In this document: positions 16,389 to 24,552 of the stretch, in pieces
Layout of the letters: each line of letters starts with the position of its first letter
Numbering within the stretch: position 1 is the first letter of the stretch
The notes under the pieces: generated by a model
Databases searched by the model: none
Told to the model about the DNA's origin: nothing
What the model saw: only the letters and a program-made list of their open reading frames with translations
Translations under genes and position numbers: made by a program
Assembly (NCBI GenBank): GCA_029819875.1
Contig: JALGVG010000002.1
Location: 1-33,096 of the forward strand
Source: Candidatus Zipacnadia bacterium
GTDB lineage: Bacteria > Armatimonadota > Zipacnadia > Zipacnadales > Zipacnadaceae
DNA: 33,096 bases
Direction: 5' to 3'

Positions 16389-17933
16389 TCAGAAGGGTTT
16401 GACGAGGGCCAGATGGGCGGCCAGGGACAAGGCGAACCCCACCTGGGCGACCACGAGGGTGGCCCCTGCGGCCAGCAGGGCGCTGTGGCGGAGGCGGGCA
16501 AGCTGCTCGGCTACCGCCGGCGTCATAAGCGGCATCATGAACAGCCAGATGCGCCCCACCTCGCCGCGCGTGGTGCCGGATACCAGCAGGACGGCCAGCA
16601 AGGCGGCAAGCGCCCAGCCGACTGCTGCCGGGGCCTGAAGAGGGCGGCGCGAGACCGCCAGCGCCCACACCCACAGCACACTAACAGCCGGCCCGGCAAA
16701 CAGCAAGAAGTCGTACAGATTGCCCGGCAGCCATCCCCAGTAGCTGCGATGCCAGGCCACCATCACCTGCCGATGGGCAGCCAACGAGGCGCGCATGGCC
16801 AGCGGGAAGTTGTATCCCGACCACAGGTAGAGGACGAGATAAGGGGCAGCGAACCCCAAGATGCCGCAGACGATACCCTGCGCACAGCGCCGCCAGCCGC
16901 CGGCAAGTTGCCCGCGGCGCAGCAGTACCGCCATCACCAGCATGGGCACAACCATCACGGCCAGGCCGTAGGTCCACAACAGGGCCAGCGCTCCGGCCAG
17001 GCCACACAGCGTGTACACGGCCAGGTGCCCGGAGCGGAGAGCGAGCACCCACAGGTAGAGGAGCAGTGCCGCCAGCAAGGCCGCCACGGCGTCAATGCTG
17101 GGGACGAATACCAGCAGCGAGGGAATTGCCAGGCAAAGCAGGGCGGCAAGCAAGCCGACGCGCCTGTCCGCAATAACCGCACATATCCCGAACACAAAGA
17201 CGGACACCAACACGCCGGGCAAGGTCACCGCCACTGCCAACGGCAAGGCCACCAGGGCGTCAAGAGGCGCAAGGGGCGTCTTGGACAGGCCCCGGATGTT
17301 ATCGTACAGCTCCGCCGTCGCCACGCCCATTTGCTGCAGGTGCCGGTCAAGCCAGGCCAACAGGCCGGGGCTTGACAGGAACAGGCGGCGGAGGGCGGCA
17401 AAGCACAGGATGGGGCCGGGAGGGTGCGTACGCACGCGGGCGGGAACCGCGGGGTCAGCGGCCCGTTGCAGGTGGGAGGCGAACAGGCGGCGGGCGGAGG
17501 TCATCGCCAGCGCCTGGCCATAGTAACCCATGGAGATGTCGCTGATGGTAGCAGCGGGCAGGGTGAGCGCAAAGGCCGGGTCCCACAAGCCGCAGGCGGT
17601 CACGGCCATAGCGCCGGCTATGACCATGAGCAGCAGCAAGAGGACGCACAGGCGCCGCGAGGGCTGGGCACCGCTGCGCACACGGTCCAGGACCACCAAG
17701 GCGGCAAGCACCAGGACGCCAAGACATACAAGGGGCGGCAGGCTTGCGGGCAGGGGCTGGTCGCGCCACGGCCATTGCCACTGGCCGGCCAGGCCGGTGG
17801 GCAGCAGCCGCAGCCGCAACAGTATTGCAGCCAGAACGGTTGCGGCCACGGCCGCCCCCAGGCCCCCAAGCAACGAGCAGGGGAGTGACGAGGAACGGTT
17901 ATTCGCCGGCAGTCGCTGCTTTTTTGAGTTCAT
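16389..17933 (-). CDS. Multi-pass membrane protein, GT-C glycosyltransferase-like
   Basis: This 514-residue protein has roughly eleven to thirteen hydrophobic segments separated by short Arg-rich loops. After the first four helices comes a large extracytoplasmic loop with T-I-S-D-I-S-M-G-Y-Y-G and R-T-H-P-P-G-P. The H-P-P-G-P motif and an acidic residue in an early loop are seen in many lipid-linked GT-C transferases of the PMT/ArnT/GT39 type, which use polyprenyl-phosphate sugars. The donor and acceptor cannot be named. The ATG at 17933 overlaps the end of the RluB-type gene by 35 bases. It probably modifies a cell-envelope polymer or protein. It could also be a flippase-like protein, though the HPPGP motif argues for a transferase. 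Confidence 0.7.
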   Translation of the reverse strand: MNSKKQRLPANNRSSSLPCSLLGGLGAAVAATVLAAILLRLRLLPTGLAGQWQWPWRDQPLPASLPPLVCLGVLVLAALVVLDRVRSGAQPSRRLCVLLLLLMVIAGAMAVTACGLWDPAFALTLPAATISDISMGYYGQALAMTSARRLFASHLQRAADPAVPARVRTHPPGPILCFAALRRLFLSSPGLLAWLDRHLQQMGVATAELYDNIRGLSKTPLAPLDALVALPLAVAVTLPGVLVSVFVFGICAVIADRRVGLLAALLCLAIPSLLVFVPSIDAVAALLAALLLYLWVLALRSGHLAVYTLCGLAGALALLWTYGLAVMVVPMLVMAVLLRRGQLAGGWRRCAQGIVCGILGFAAPYLVLYLWSGYNFPLAMRASLAAHRQVMVAWHRSYWGWLPGNLYDFLLFAGPAVSVLWVWALAVSRRPLQAPAAVGWALAALLAVLLVSGTTRGEVGRIWLFMMPLMTPAVAEQLARLRHSALLAAGATLVVAQVGFALSLAAHLALVKPF

Positions 17934-18627
17934 CTACCTGTGCAGGATCAAGGGAGCGGACCTCGCCCTCGGCCAAGTCGCCGAGCTGCAGAGGGCCGAA
18001 CGAGATACGGACCAGCTTGCGGACGGGATGGCCTACCGCTTCGCACATGCGCTTTACCAGGCGGTTGCGGCCCTCGGTAATCGTAAGCCTGATAACCGCT
18101 TGCCCGCGGCCGCTGCTGACTAGAACGACCTCCGAGCAGGCGGCGGTTCCATCGGCCAGGCGAACGCCGCTGCGCAACGCACGCAAGGCGGCCTCGTCCG
18201 GCACACTTTCGACGGTGGCAAGATATGTCTTCGGCACGTGATAGCGGGGATGGATGAGCCGGTTGGCAAGCTCGCCGTCGTCGGTGAGCAACAGCAGGCC
18301 GGTGGTATCGGCGTCCAGCCGGCCCACGGGAAAGACCCGCCTGCGCAGGGAGGCCGGCACCAGGTCCATGACGGTGGGGCGGCCGAAGGGGTCGCGCCTG
18401 GTGGTGATGTAGCCGGCCGGCTTGTTCAGCACCAGGTAATGATAGTCGGCAGGCAGGCTGAGGGGCCGGCCGTCAACACATATAACGCTGCGGGCAGGGT
18501 CAACCTTCGTCCCCAGCCTGGTGACGACCTGTCCATCAACGGTGACGCGGCCTTGCCGGATAAGCTCTTCGCTGCCGCGGCGGGAAGCGACGCCGGCTCG
18601 TGCCAACAGCTTTTGCAGCCGCTCCAT
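17899..18627 (-). CDS. rluB: RluB/RsuA-type rRNA pseudouridine synthase
   Basis: This enzyme isomerises a uridine in rRNA to pseudouridine. The 242-residue protein has an N-terminal S4 RNA-binding domain (M-E-R-L-Q-K-L-L-A-R-A-G-V-A-S-R-R at 1-17, then G-R-V-T-V-D-G). The catalytic core follows: L-N-K-P-A-G-Y (68-74), and G-R-L-D-A-D-T-T-G-L-L-L-L-T (102-115) with catalytic D105. K-T-Y and the closing E-G-R-N-R-L-V-K-R-M block are also present. The ATG at 18627 is chosen because it gives the exact family N-terminus. That places 92 bases of overlap on the 3' end of the carboxypeptidase gene. RluB versus RsuA/RluE/RluF specificity is inferred from length and from the ScpAB neighbourhood. Confidence 0.92.
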   Translation of the reverse strand: MERLQKLLARAGVASRRGSEELIRQGRVTVDGQVVTRLGTKVDPARSVICVDGRPLSLPADYHYLVLNKPAGYITTRRDPFGRPTVMDLVPASLRRRVFPVGRLDADTTGLLLLTDDGELANRLIHPRYHVPKTYLATVESVPDEAALRALRSGVRLADGTAACSEVVLVSSGRGQAVIRLTITEGRNRLVKRMCEAVGHPVRKLVRISFGPLQLGDLAEGEVRSLDPAQVDELKKAATAGE

Positions 18628-19792
18628 ATAGCACCATGCTCCCGAAGATGGTAAACAAGAGAACGCAAAGCGCCAGCGCCCTGCCGTTGGCGCGGACACG
18701 TGACCACAGGGTAGCCGGCACGTCGGCCTCTGCGACCAGGGGCACGGTGCGGGTGGCGCCCGTGGGCAGGGTGAACTTGAGGGTCGCCACCACCTGTCCG
18801 CGGTGGACGGGAGCGCTGACCTGCGGCGGCTGGAGGGTCTCGGTGACGTGCAACTGGTCGGCCGGCAGTACAACCGTCACAGAGCGCGCGGCCGCGGCCA
18901 GCACGTGACGGTGCGTGCCGTGCTTTACGGCCACGGGGCGCAGCGATGCCCCCTTGACAGCCAGATGCAACGGCCGGAAGTTGTCAAACGCCCACTGCAG
19001 CAGGTTGCGGCTGTCATCGGAGATGGCGCGGCTGTTCATCACGACACACAGAAGCTGCCAGCCATCGCGCGTGGCGGAGGCGGCGATGCAATTGCCGGCC
19101 TGGCGCGTGTAGCCGGTCTTGATGCCATCGCACTCCTCCCAGCGGTGCAGCAGGCGGGTGCGGTTGACCAGGAGGCGGTCGTACGGCTTGCCGGGCCACG
19201 GCAGGGTCAAGCGCCTGGTAGCCACAATCCGCCGCAGCAGGGGATGTTGCAGGCACTTGCGGGCTATTGTGGCCATGTCGGCGGCACTGCTGTAGTGGCG
19301 CGGGTCATGCAGGCCATGGGGATTGACGAAGTGACTGTCGGCCAGGCCCAGGCGCGCGGCTTCCTCGTTCATCATCCTGGCAAATGCCGGCACCGAGCCT
19401 GCCACGTGGATGGCCAGCGCCACGGCGGCGTCATTGGCCGAGGCGATCAAGGCCCCTTCCAGCAGGTGGCGGACCGTTATCTGCTCGCCGGCCTGCAGGT
19501 TCATGGTCGTCTCGCCGACAGCGGCGGCGCGGGGCGAGACGGTGACAAGTTCGTCAGCATCGGCGGAGTTGACGACGACCAAGGCGGTAAGCATCTTGGT
19601 CAGGCTGGCCGGGTAGACCTTAGCGTGAGGGCGCAAGGAACACAGCACCGTGCCGGTCTCGACATCCATGAGCACGGCGGCGCGGCCGGCGATGCGCGGC
19701 GGCGGAACGCGGCCCATAAAAAAGGTAAGAGAGTGCTGCGGCGCGGCGCAGGCCGGCGGTTCAGTTGCGCCGAAGCAGTCGGCCGTCCACAT
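18536..19792 (-). CDS. dacF: Penicillin-binding D-alanyl-D-alanine carboxypeptidase (S11 family, DacF-like)
   Basis: This enzyme trims the terminal D-alanine of peptidoglycan stem peptides outside the membrane. The active-site motifs are all present: S-L-T-K (63-66, nucleophile S63), S-A-N (118-120) and K-T-G (225-227). A C-terminal beta domain follows, then a membrane helix (about A-L-C-V-L-L-F-T-I-F-G) and a short Arg/Pro-rich tail encoded in the overlap with rluB. Residue numbers are from the first ATG (19792), which leaves no hydrophobic leader. Reading the same frame 16 codons further upstream, to ATC at 19840, gives R-S-F-R followed by a clear signal-peptide core (A-T-L-A-A-I-L-L-L-M-W). 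AGGTGA precedes that ATC. The annotated ATG is therefore probably not the biological start. Confidence 0.93.
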   Translation of the reverse strand: MWTADCFGATEPPACAAPQHSLTFFMGRVPPPRIAGRAAVLMDVETGTVLCSLRPHAKVYPASLTKMLTALVVVNSADADELVTVSPRAAAVGETTMNLQAGEQITVRHLLEGALIASANDAAVALAIHVAGSVPAFARMMNEEAARLGLADSHFVNPHGLHDPRHYSSAADMATIARKCLQHPLLRRIVATRRLTLPWPGKPYDRLLVNRTRLLHRWEECDGIKTGYTRQAGNCIAASATRDGWQLLCVVMNSRAISDDSRNLLQWAFDNFRPLHLAVKGASLRPVAVKHGTHRHVLAAAARSVTVVLPADQLHVTETLQPPQVSAPVHRGQVVATLKFTLPTGATRTVPLVAEADVPATLWSRVRANGRALALCVLLFTIFGSMVLYGAAAKAVGTSRRRFPPRQRRAYPARPRHR

Positions 19793-19818
19793 TAGCAGCA
19801 GGATGGCAGCGAGGGTGG

Positions 19819-20448
19819 CTACTGGTCTGAAGCTGCGGATGGTTCCTCACCTGTGTCAGCGATGGATTCAGCGGTCGTTGTGCCGCCGGTGTCGGCTACG
19901 GGAAGCGCCATGGTAGCTGCGGTCTGCTGAAATTGCTCCAACAGCGGCAGATCATCGAGGCTGCCGAGGCCGAAGACGGCCAGAAAGTGCTCGGTGGTCT
20001 CCAGCAAGAAGGGGCGCCCGGGGGCGTCCTTGCGGCCTGCGATGCGGATAAGGTTCTTTTCCAGGAGGCTGTTGATGATGCCCGCGGAGTTGACCCCGCG
20101 CAGTTCGTCAATCTCCGGGCGGGTGATGGGCTGGCGGTAGGCAATAATGGCCAGCGTTTCAAGGGCCTGGGTTGAGAGGCGTTGCGGCTCAGGCTCCAAC
20201 AGCGCCTGGACGTAGTCGGCATACTGGGGGCGGGTGGCGAGGGTATAGCCGTTCGCCAGCCTGGTGAGCTGGACACCGTGGCCTACCAGCTTCTGTTCCA
20301 GGCGCTGCGCCAGCTCGGCGACCTGCTCGGTGCTGCAGCCCAGGATAGCGGCAATCCTGTCGCCGGGGAGGGGCTGGCTTGCGACAAACAGCAAGGCCTC
20401 CAGGGCGGCGACGAGAAGTTGTGCTTGTTGTTCTGTCAGCGAGTCCAT
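19819..20448 (-). CDS. scpB: Segregation and condensation protein ScpB
   Basis: ScpB forms a dimer that binds ScpA and the SMC ATPase in the bacterial condensin. The 209-residue protein shows the first winged-helix domain (A-L-E-A-L-L-F-V-A-S-Q-P-L at about 15-27). The second has L-S-T-Q-A-L-E-T-L-A-I-I-A-Y-R-Q-P-I-T-R-P-E-I-D-E-L-R-G-V-N-S (residues about 91-121) and G-R-P-F-L-L-E-T-T; it is followed by a variable acidic tail. An AAGGA Shine-Dalgarno sits just before the ATG, 15 bases after the scpA stop. The 3' end overlaps the likely leader of the carboxypeptidase gene. Its immediate partner ScpA is encoded upstream; SMC itself is not in the window. Confidence 0.95.
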   Translation of the reverse strand: MDSLTEQQAQLLVAALEALLFVASQPLPGDRIAAILGCSTEQVAELAQRLEQKLVGHGVQLTRLANGYTLATRPQYADYVQALLEPEPQRLSTQALETLAIIAYRQPITRPEIDELRGVNSAGIINSLLEKNLIRIAGRKDAPGRPFLLETTEHFLAVFGLGSLDDLPLLEQFQQTAATMALPVADTGGTTTAESIADTGEEPSAASDQ

Positions 20449-20463
20449 GGCGTCCTTGTAGTC

Positions 20464-21258
20464 TTAAGTCTGTTGGTCAGCCAATTTAACCATGAGATTG
20501 CGGGCGGCGGAGTCCAGGTAGATGCGGATGCGGCCTTGGCGTATCAGTTCCAGCACGGCCAGGAAAGTGACAATGATGTGAAGCCTGCTGGTGGGCACGT
20601 CCACCAGGTCGCGGAAGTGAAGCGGCGTGTTCGGCTCGGCGGCGAGGCGGAAGATGATCTCTTCCACGCGCTGGGAGACGGTGACGGTCACGGGTGCCAG
20701 GCGGGCGGGGCGCGGGGGCTGGGCGCGTTGCAGCATCTCCTTGACGGCGCCTATCAAGTCAAAGACGGAGACCTCGTTCAGCGGCACGAAGCCGCGCACT
20801 ATCTCGTCGGCCTTGCCGGCCGGTCGCAGGAAGATACGCTGGCGGGCACGCCGTGATTCGTCCAGTAACTGGGCGGCTTCCTTGTAGACCTTGTACTCGG
20901 CCAGGCGGCGCTTCAATTCAGCCTCGGTGTCGCCGAGTTCCTCCTGCTCGTCTTCGTCGTCGGCCTCGGAGGCGGGCAGCAGGGCGCGGGACTTAAGCAG
21001 CAGCAAGGTGGCGGCCATCACCAGGAACTCGCCGGCCACTTCGATGTTGACGGCCTGCATGGTGTGAAGATACTCCAGGTACTGGTCGGTGATGGAGGCT
21101 ATCTGCACCTGGTGGATGTCCACCTGCTGGCAGCGCACCAGGTGCAGCAATAGGTCCAGCGGCCCTTCGAAGATGGTAATCTTCACCGGGTAGCCGCTGA
21201 ACCCCTCGGCCTGGGCAGGGTCTGTAGCGGTTGGTAGCCGGGTATTCGTTGTAATCAC
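20464..21258 (-). CDS. scpA: Segregation and condensation protein ScpA (kleisin)
   Basis: ScpA is the kleisin that bridges the two SMC heads and binds ScpB. The 264-residue protein has the N-terminal head-binding block F-E-G-P-L-D-L-L-L-H-L-V (about 28-39) and I-A-S-I-T-D-Q-Y-L-E-Y-L. An acidic linker (E-A-D-D-E-D-E-Q-E-E-L) follows. The C-terminal winged helix (V-T-F-L-A-V-L-E-L-I-R-Q-G-R-I) binds the other SMC head. The GTG at 21258 is chosen because it overlaps the stop of the upstream CBM9-like gene (GTGA) and lies close to the conserved domain. A longer frame reaching back to 21465 has no homology-like features upstream of this GTG. Confidence 0.93.
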   Translation of the reverse strand: MITTNTRLPTATDPAQAEGFSGYPVKITIFEGPLDLLLHLVRCQQVDIHQVQIASITDQYLEYLHTMQAVNIEVAGEFLVMAATLLLLKSRALLPASEADDEDEQEELGDTEAELKRRLAEYKVYKEAAQLLDESRRARQRIFLRPAGKADEIVRGFVPLNEVSVFDLIGAVKEMLQRAQPPRPARLAPVTVTVSQRVEEIIFRLAAEPNTPLHFRDLVDVPTSRLHIIVTFLAVLELIRQGRIRIYLDSAARNLMVKLADQQT

Positions 21259-22703
21259 TCGATCTGCAACTGCACCTGTGATTTGGCCAGCAACTTGCCT
21301 GCGGACCTTGCATATATTGTGACAGTATACGGCCCGGATTTCAAGTCGGGCAGCTCGATGTCGAGGATGGCATGGGCGGCCCGCAGCTTGCCCACCTGCC
21401 CCCTCCACCGGGGCTTTGCGCCGGCGGGCGCGAGGCTGACAGTCCACTTGAGGCTCTGCAGCCACTGCAGCTCGGCATTGATGGCCAGCGGAACCCGGAT
21501 GAAGTTGCGGCCGCCGAGGTTGACGAGCCGCGGTCGGCCCGGCTGCAGCAAGGGCGGCAGTTCATACGGCAGCGAAAAACTCATCAGCGTGCGGGGGCGG
21601 GAGGCGGCGATGCTCTCCAGCACCCAAATGCCCATGGAGTATTCCCACGGCATCCACCAGGTGGGCAGGTGGGTCCACTGCCGCGGCCCCCTGACCTTGA
21701 TGGCGACACGCCCGGTGCCGGGGGCTTGCAGCGTCACCGGCACGGTGCGGACGCTGGTGCCCCCCGACAGGGAGGTGGTGATGGTGGTGCCGGTGCCGGC
21801 GGCGAGGGGCTGGGGCTGGGTGGTAATCCAGATTTTGCCCGAGGGGCTGGTGAAGGTCAACTTGATATTGTTCTTGCCCCATAGGGGCCGGGGGAAGTCA
21901 AGGCCTGTGAGCACGAGCTTGCTGCGCCCCATCATCACCCACCCGAAGCTGCCGGCCGCAACCCAGGAGCTGATGCCCTCGCCGTCGCCGGCCGCGCGAT
22001 GGCGCAAGAAGTTTATGCCCCACACGCCGCCGGGCCGGGCGCCCAGTTGCTTGAAGCCGATTTCGATCTCGGCACTCCAGAAGCCGTCGCCGATCTGCAC
22101 GGCACCGATCCAGGCCGGATCCCAGGCTGCGGGGTCGGCAGGGGCGGCCGGCCGCTTGGTGCGCGCATCCCACTGCCCGCCGCGGCAGTTGAGGCGCAGT
22201 TCGAAGTAGCCGTCGCGGCCCAGGTTGTTGGCCGGCTCGAACTGCACGGCGACGTAGTCATCGGCGCTGATGTCGCGGTCCAGCTCGCCGCGGCGGCCGA
22301 CCAGGGCATCAACCTGCGGTTCCTCGCAGCGGAAGGCCAGGTAGATGCTGTTCTTGTCCCATGCCATCCACACCTGGGTCTGGCAGCGGGGCTTGCCGCC
22401 ATCGGGCAGCACAAAGCCGGAAGCGGCGGCCTGGGCCTGCCACGGCTTGTCACCGAGGTGCCCGTCTATGACCGGGGCCACCTCGGTGGGCGGGCAGTTG
22501 AAAAAGGGCGGGGCAGGGCCCGGCTGGGGCTGCGGTGCGTCCAGGTCATACGACACGTCAACGTACAGGCCCTGCGGTTTCTCCTGGCGCGCGCGGGCCT
22601 GGGTGGCGCCGGCCCCACCGGGGCCGGGCCAAGGTATCTGCCCGTGGGCTATGCCACAGGCGGCAATGGCAAGGCAAATTGCAAGGATTGTACGTGCCCT
22701 CAT
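21255..22703 (-). CDS. Secreted CBM9-like carbohydrate-binding protein
   Basis: The 482-residue product starts M-R-A-R followed by a short hydrophobic core. I-A-A-C (13-16) fits a lipobox, so it may be a lipoprotein rather than a freely secreted protein; a signal-peptidase-I cut near A-H-G is the alternative. After a Pro/Gly-rich stretch, residues about 68-245 resemble a family 9 carbohydrate-binding/DOMON-like sandwich: A-P-V-I-D-G-H-L-G-D-K-P-W, V-W-M-A-W-D-K-N-S-I-Y-L-A-F, D-D-Y-V-A-V-Q-F-E-P and W-S-A-E-I-E-I-G-F. The C-terminal half is beta-rich with no known match. A GAGGAGG Shine-Dalgarno precedes the ATG. The stop overlaps the scpA start. It follows the apiosidase-like gene by 52 bases and probably handles the same glycan. 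Confidence 0.74.
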   Translation of the reverse strand: MRARTILAICLAIAACGIAHGQIPWPGPGGAGATQARARQEKPQGLYVDVSYDLDAPQPQPGPAPPFFNCPPTEVAPVIDGHLGDKPWQAQAAASGFVLPDGGKPRCQTQVWMAWDKNSIYLAFRCEEPQVDALVGRRGELDRDISADDYVAVQFEPANNLGRDGYFELRLNCRGGQWDARTKRPAAPADPAAWDPAWIGAVQIGDGFWSAEIEIGFKQLGARPGGVWGINFLRHRAAGDGEGISSWVAAGSFGWVMMGRSKLVLTGLDFPRPLWGKNNIKLTFTSPSGKIWITTQPQPLAAGTGTTITTSLSGGTSVRTVPVTLQAPGTGRVAIKVRGPRQWTHLPTWWMPWEYSMGIWVLESIAASRPRTLMSFSLPYELPPLLQPGRPRLVNLGGRNFIRVPLAINAELQWLQSLKWTVSLAPAGAKPRWRGQVGKLRAAHAILDIELPDLKSGPYTVTIYARSAGKLLAKSQVQLQIE

Positions 22704-22755
22704 GTCATCAGCCTCCTCAACTGCCTGCCTTGTTCCACGAGTGAGAGCAGGGACC

Positions 22756-24420
22756 TTAGCGATGCGGCCGGCTCGGCGGATACAGCTTCCTGTCAGCGAG
22801 CACCAGTACCCAGTCTTCTCCGGTCGGCTTGCGCGGGGGCGTCCAGCGGCCGCAAGGATCGGGGCTTACGGCGCCGATAGGGATGTCGGCCCCCGTGCGG
22901 GGATTGAAGAAGTAGGCGTGGTAGTCGGCGCCCGGCTCGATGGTGACAGGCGCGATATCAGCGCGGTTTGTCTGCATCCCCGCCAATTCCTCGGGGACAG
23001 GGGCGATCGGCAGGTAGTAGACGGCGACCTGGCCGGGGATGCCGGTGGCGAAGGCGCTCAGCCGGCCCGCGGGCAAGTTCGGCTCCTGGCGGGGGGCAAA
23101 CCGCCACCAGGGGTAGCGTTCGAAGAAGCGGCGCCCGATGCCGACATAGGTGGAGCCGGGCAGGTGCATGGCGTCCTGCCAGAAGCCGTCGCCCCAGCTC
23201 ACTCTTGCGGGCGGGTCTTCGTAGGGTTCGTGGCGCGAGTTCATGGCCCAGATGCCCTGCGCACCGTAAGTATGGCCGGCCGTCCCGCTGGTCATGCAGA
23301 ACCAGAATTGCAGGCGCTGGACCTCGTGCTGGCTGCCGCCCATGATGTTTTCATAGGACGGCTCGCCGTTTATCACCGGCATGGGAGGCTGCTTGGCCAC
23401 GCATCTGGTCACGGTTTGCAGCATCCTGGTCAGCGCAAGATAGCCGCCGTGGCCGGTCTGGAGCATGTCAATGTCCACGAGGGTTTCGTCCCGCAACATT
23501 TCGCGCGAGTCGGGGAAGGAGGGGTGCGCAGTGATCGGGTTGTGGTAGGGGTCGATCTGCCGCAGGTAGCCGGTCACCTCGGTCCAGCCTTCCTCCTGCT
23601 GGTTGCGCCTGGTTTCCCTCTCCTCGGCGTTGCTGCTGTAGGTGGGCATGTTCACCTCGCCGGCGATGCACCAGATAACGGGATAAGCCCCGTAGCGGGC
23701 GACGAGGTTGCGCCAATGCTGTTTGGCGCGCTCAACGCCCATGAAGGGCAGATAGTAGCCCCACATCCCGACGACGCACGGCACCAGGCCTTGGTCGACG
23801 AGGAAGGCGATGCGCAGGTCGGCCAGGTCGTAGAAGCGGGGGTTGAGGCGCGCCCACTGCTGCTCCCAGGGCCAGCCGGCTTCGTTTGCCTGCTGGGGAT
23901 GCCAGGTGGCCGCTATTGCATCGTACTCGGGGAGGGGGCCGGCGACGATCTGGATCACGGAAAAGCCCTTGGCGAGGCGGTCGGCGACCAGCGTTCTGAA
24001 GCCGTGGGGCCAGTCCAGGCGGGGGCTGAGGCCCATCCACCAGGTATCTGCCAGCCACAAGAACGGCGTGCCGTCGGCGTGCTGGAGGGTGCGGCGGCTG
24101 TCGGCCACCTGCAGGCGGCCGTGCCGGTACAGCGGGTTGTGCCCGTCGTACGGCTCGATGGTCAGCTCGCCGGTGCGACCGTGGAGGCCCGCGTCGGCGG
24201 GGTTGGTGCACGTGCTGCGCCACAGGTATCGGCCCGGCAGGGGAGCGGCGAAGCGCACCCGGAAGGTGTCATCACCCGCCCAGAAGGCCGGCACCTTCCA
24301 CTGCCGGCCCTCAGGGCCCTCGAATATGACGTCCACTTCGACATCGTGGAAGATATCGGCATAGCTGTCCGCGGCCTGGAGGGCGAATTCCAGCGGAACA
24401 TTGGTTTTCCCGAAAAGCAT
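22756..24420 (-). CDS. Apiosidase-like (DUF5060/DUF4038) glycoside hydrolase
   Basis: The 554-residue protein begins with an immunoglobulin-like DUF5060-type domain (about 7-90). This leads into a barrel of the DUF4038/apiosidase-like type, with the entry H-A-D-G-T-P-F-L-W-L-A-D-T-W-W (about 114-128). Two candidate catalytic glutamates are E255 in I-A-G-E-V-N and E353 in I-N-G-E-P-S-Y-E; their positions after strands 4 and 7 fit clan GH-A-like retaining enzymes. The C-terminus has a small beta domain with Y-H-A-Y-F-F-N-P-R-T-G. No signal peptide is seen. The ATG at 24420 is chosen because it begins at the domain edge and has AAAGGGGG upstream. Apiose-containing glycan is suggested by family only; specificity is unproven. 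Confidence 0.8.
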   Translation of the reverse strand: MLFGKTNVPLEFALQAADSYADIFHDVEVDVIFEGPEGRQWKVPAFWAGDDTFRVRFAAPLPGRYLWRSTCTNPADAGLHGRTGELTIEPYDGHNPLYRHGRLQVADSRRTLQHADGTPFLWLADTWWMGLSPRLDWPHGFRTLVADRLAKGFSVIQIVAGPLPEYDAIAATWHPQQANEAGWPWEQQWARLNPRFYDLADLRIAFLVDQGLVPCVVGMWGYYLPFMGVERAKQHWRNLVARYGAYPVIWCIAGEVNMPTYSSNAEERETRRNQQEEGWTEVTGYLRQIDPYHNPITAHPSFPDSREMLRDETLVDIDMLQTGHGGYLALTRMLQTVTRCVAKQPPMPVINGEPSYENIMGGSQHEVQRLQFWFCMTSGTAGHTYGAQGIWAMNSRHEPYEDPPARVSWGDGFWQDAMHLPGSTYVGIGRRFFERYPWWRFAPRQEPNLPAGRLSAFATGIPGQVAVYYLPIAPVPEELAGMQTNRADIAPVTIEPGADYHAYFFNPRTGADIPIGAVSPDPCGRWTPPRKPTGEDWVLVLADRKLYPPSRPHR

Positions 24421-24552
24421 CAGTCCTGTGACCCCCTTTCGACGACGGGTTGCCCACCGCTTCCGGCAAGCCCCAACTTGCCGGTTCCGGTGGCCTTTAC
24501 CCAACCGCCTGCCGGCCCGTATCGCCGACAGCGGCTGCGTGGTCTGTTGCGG

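Noticed and set aside
20464-21465. N-terminally extended scpA (333 codons)
   Set aside because: The extra 69 residues lie inside the upstream CBM9-like gene and are Arg/Pro-rich. GTG at 21258 with a GTGA overlap is a better start.
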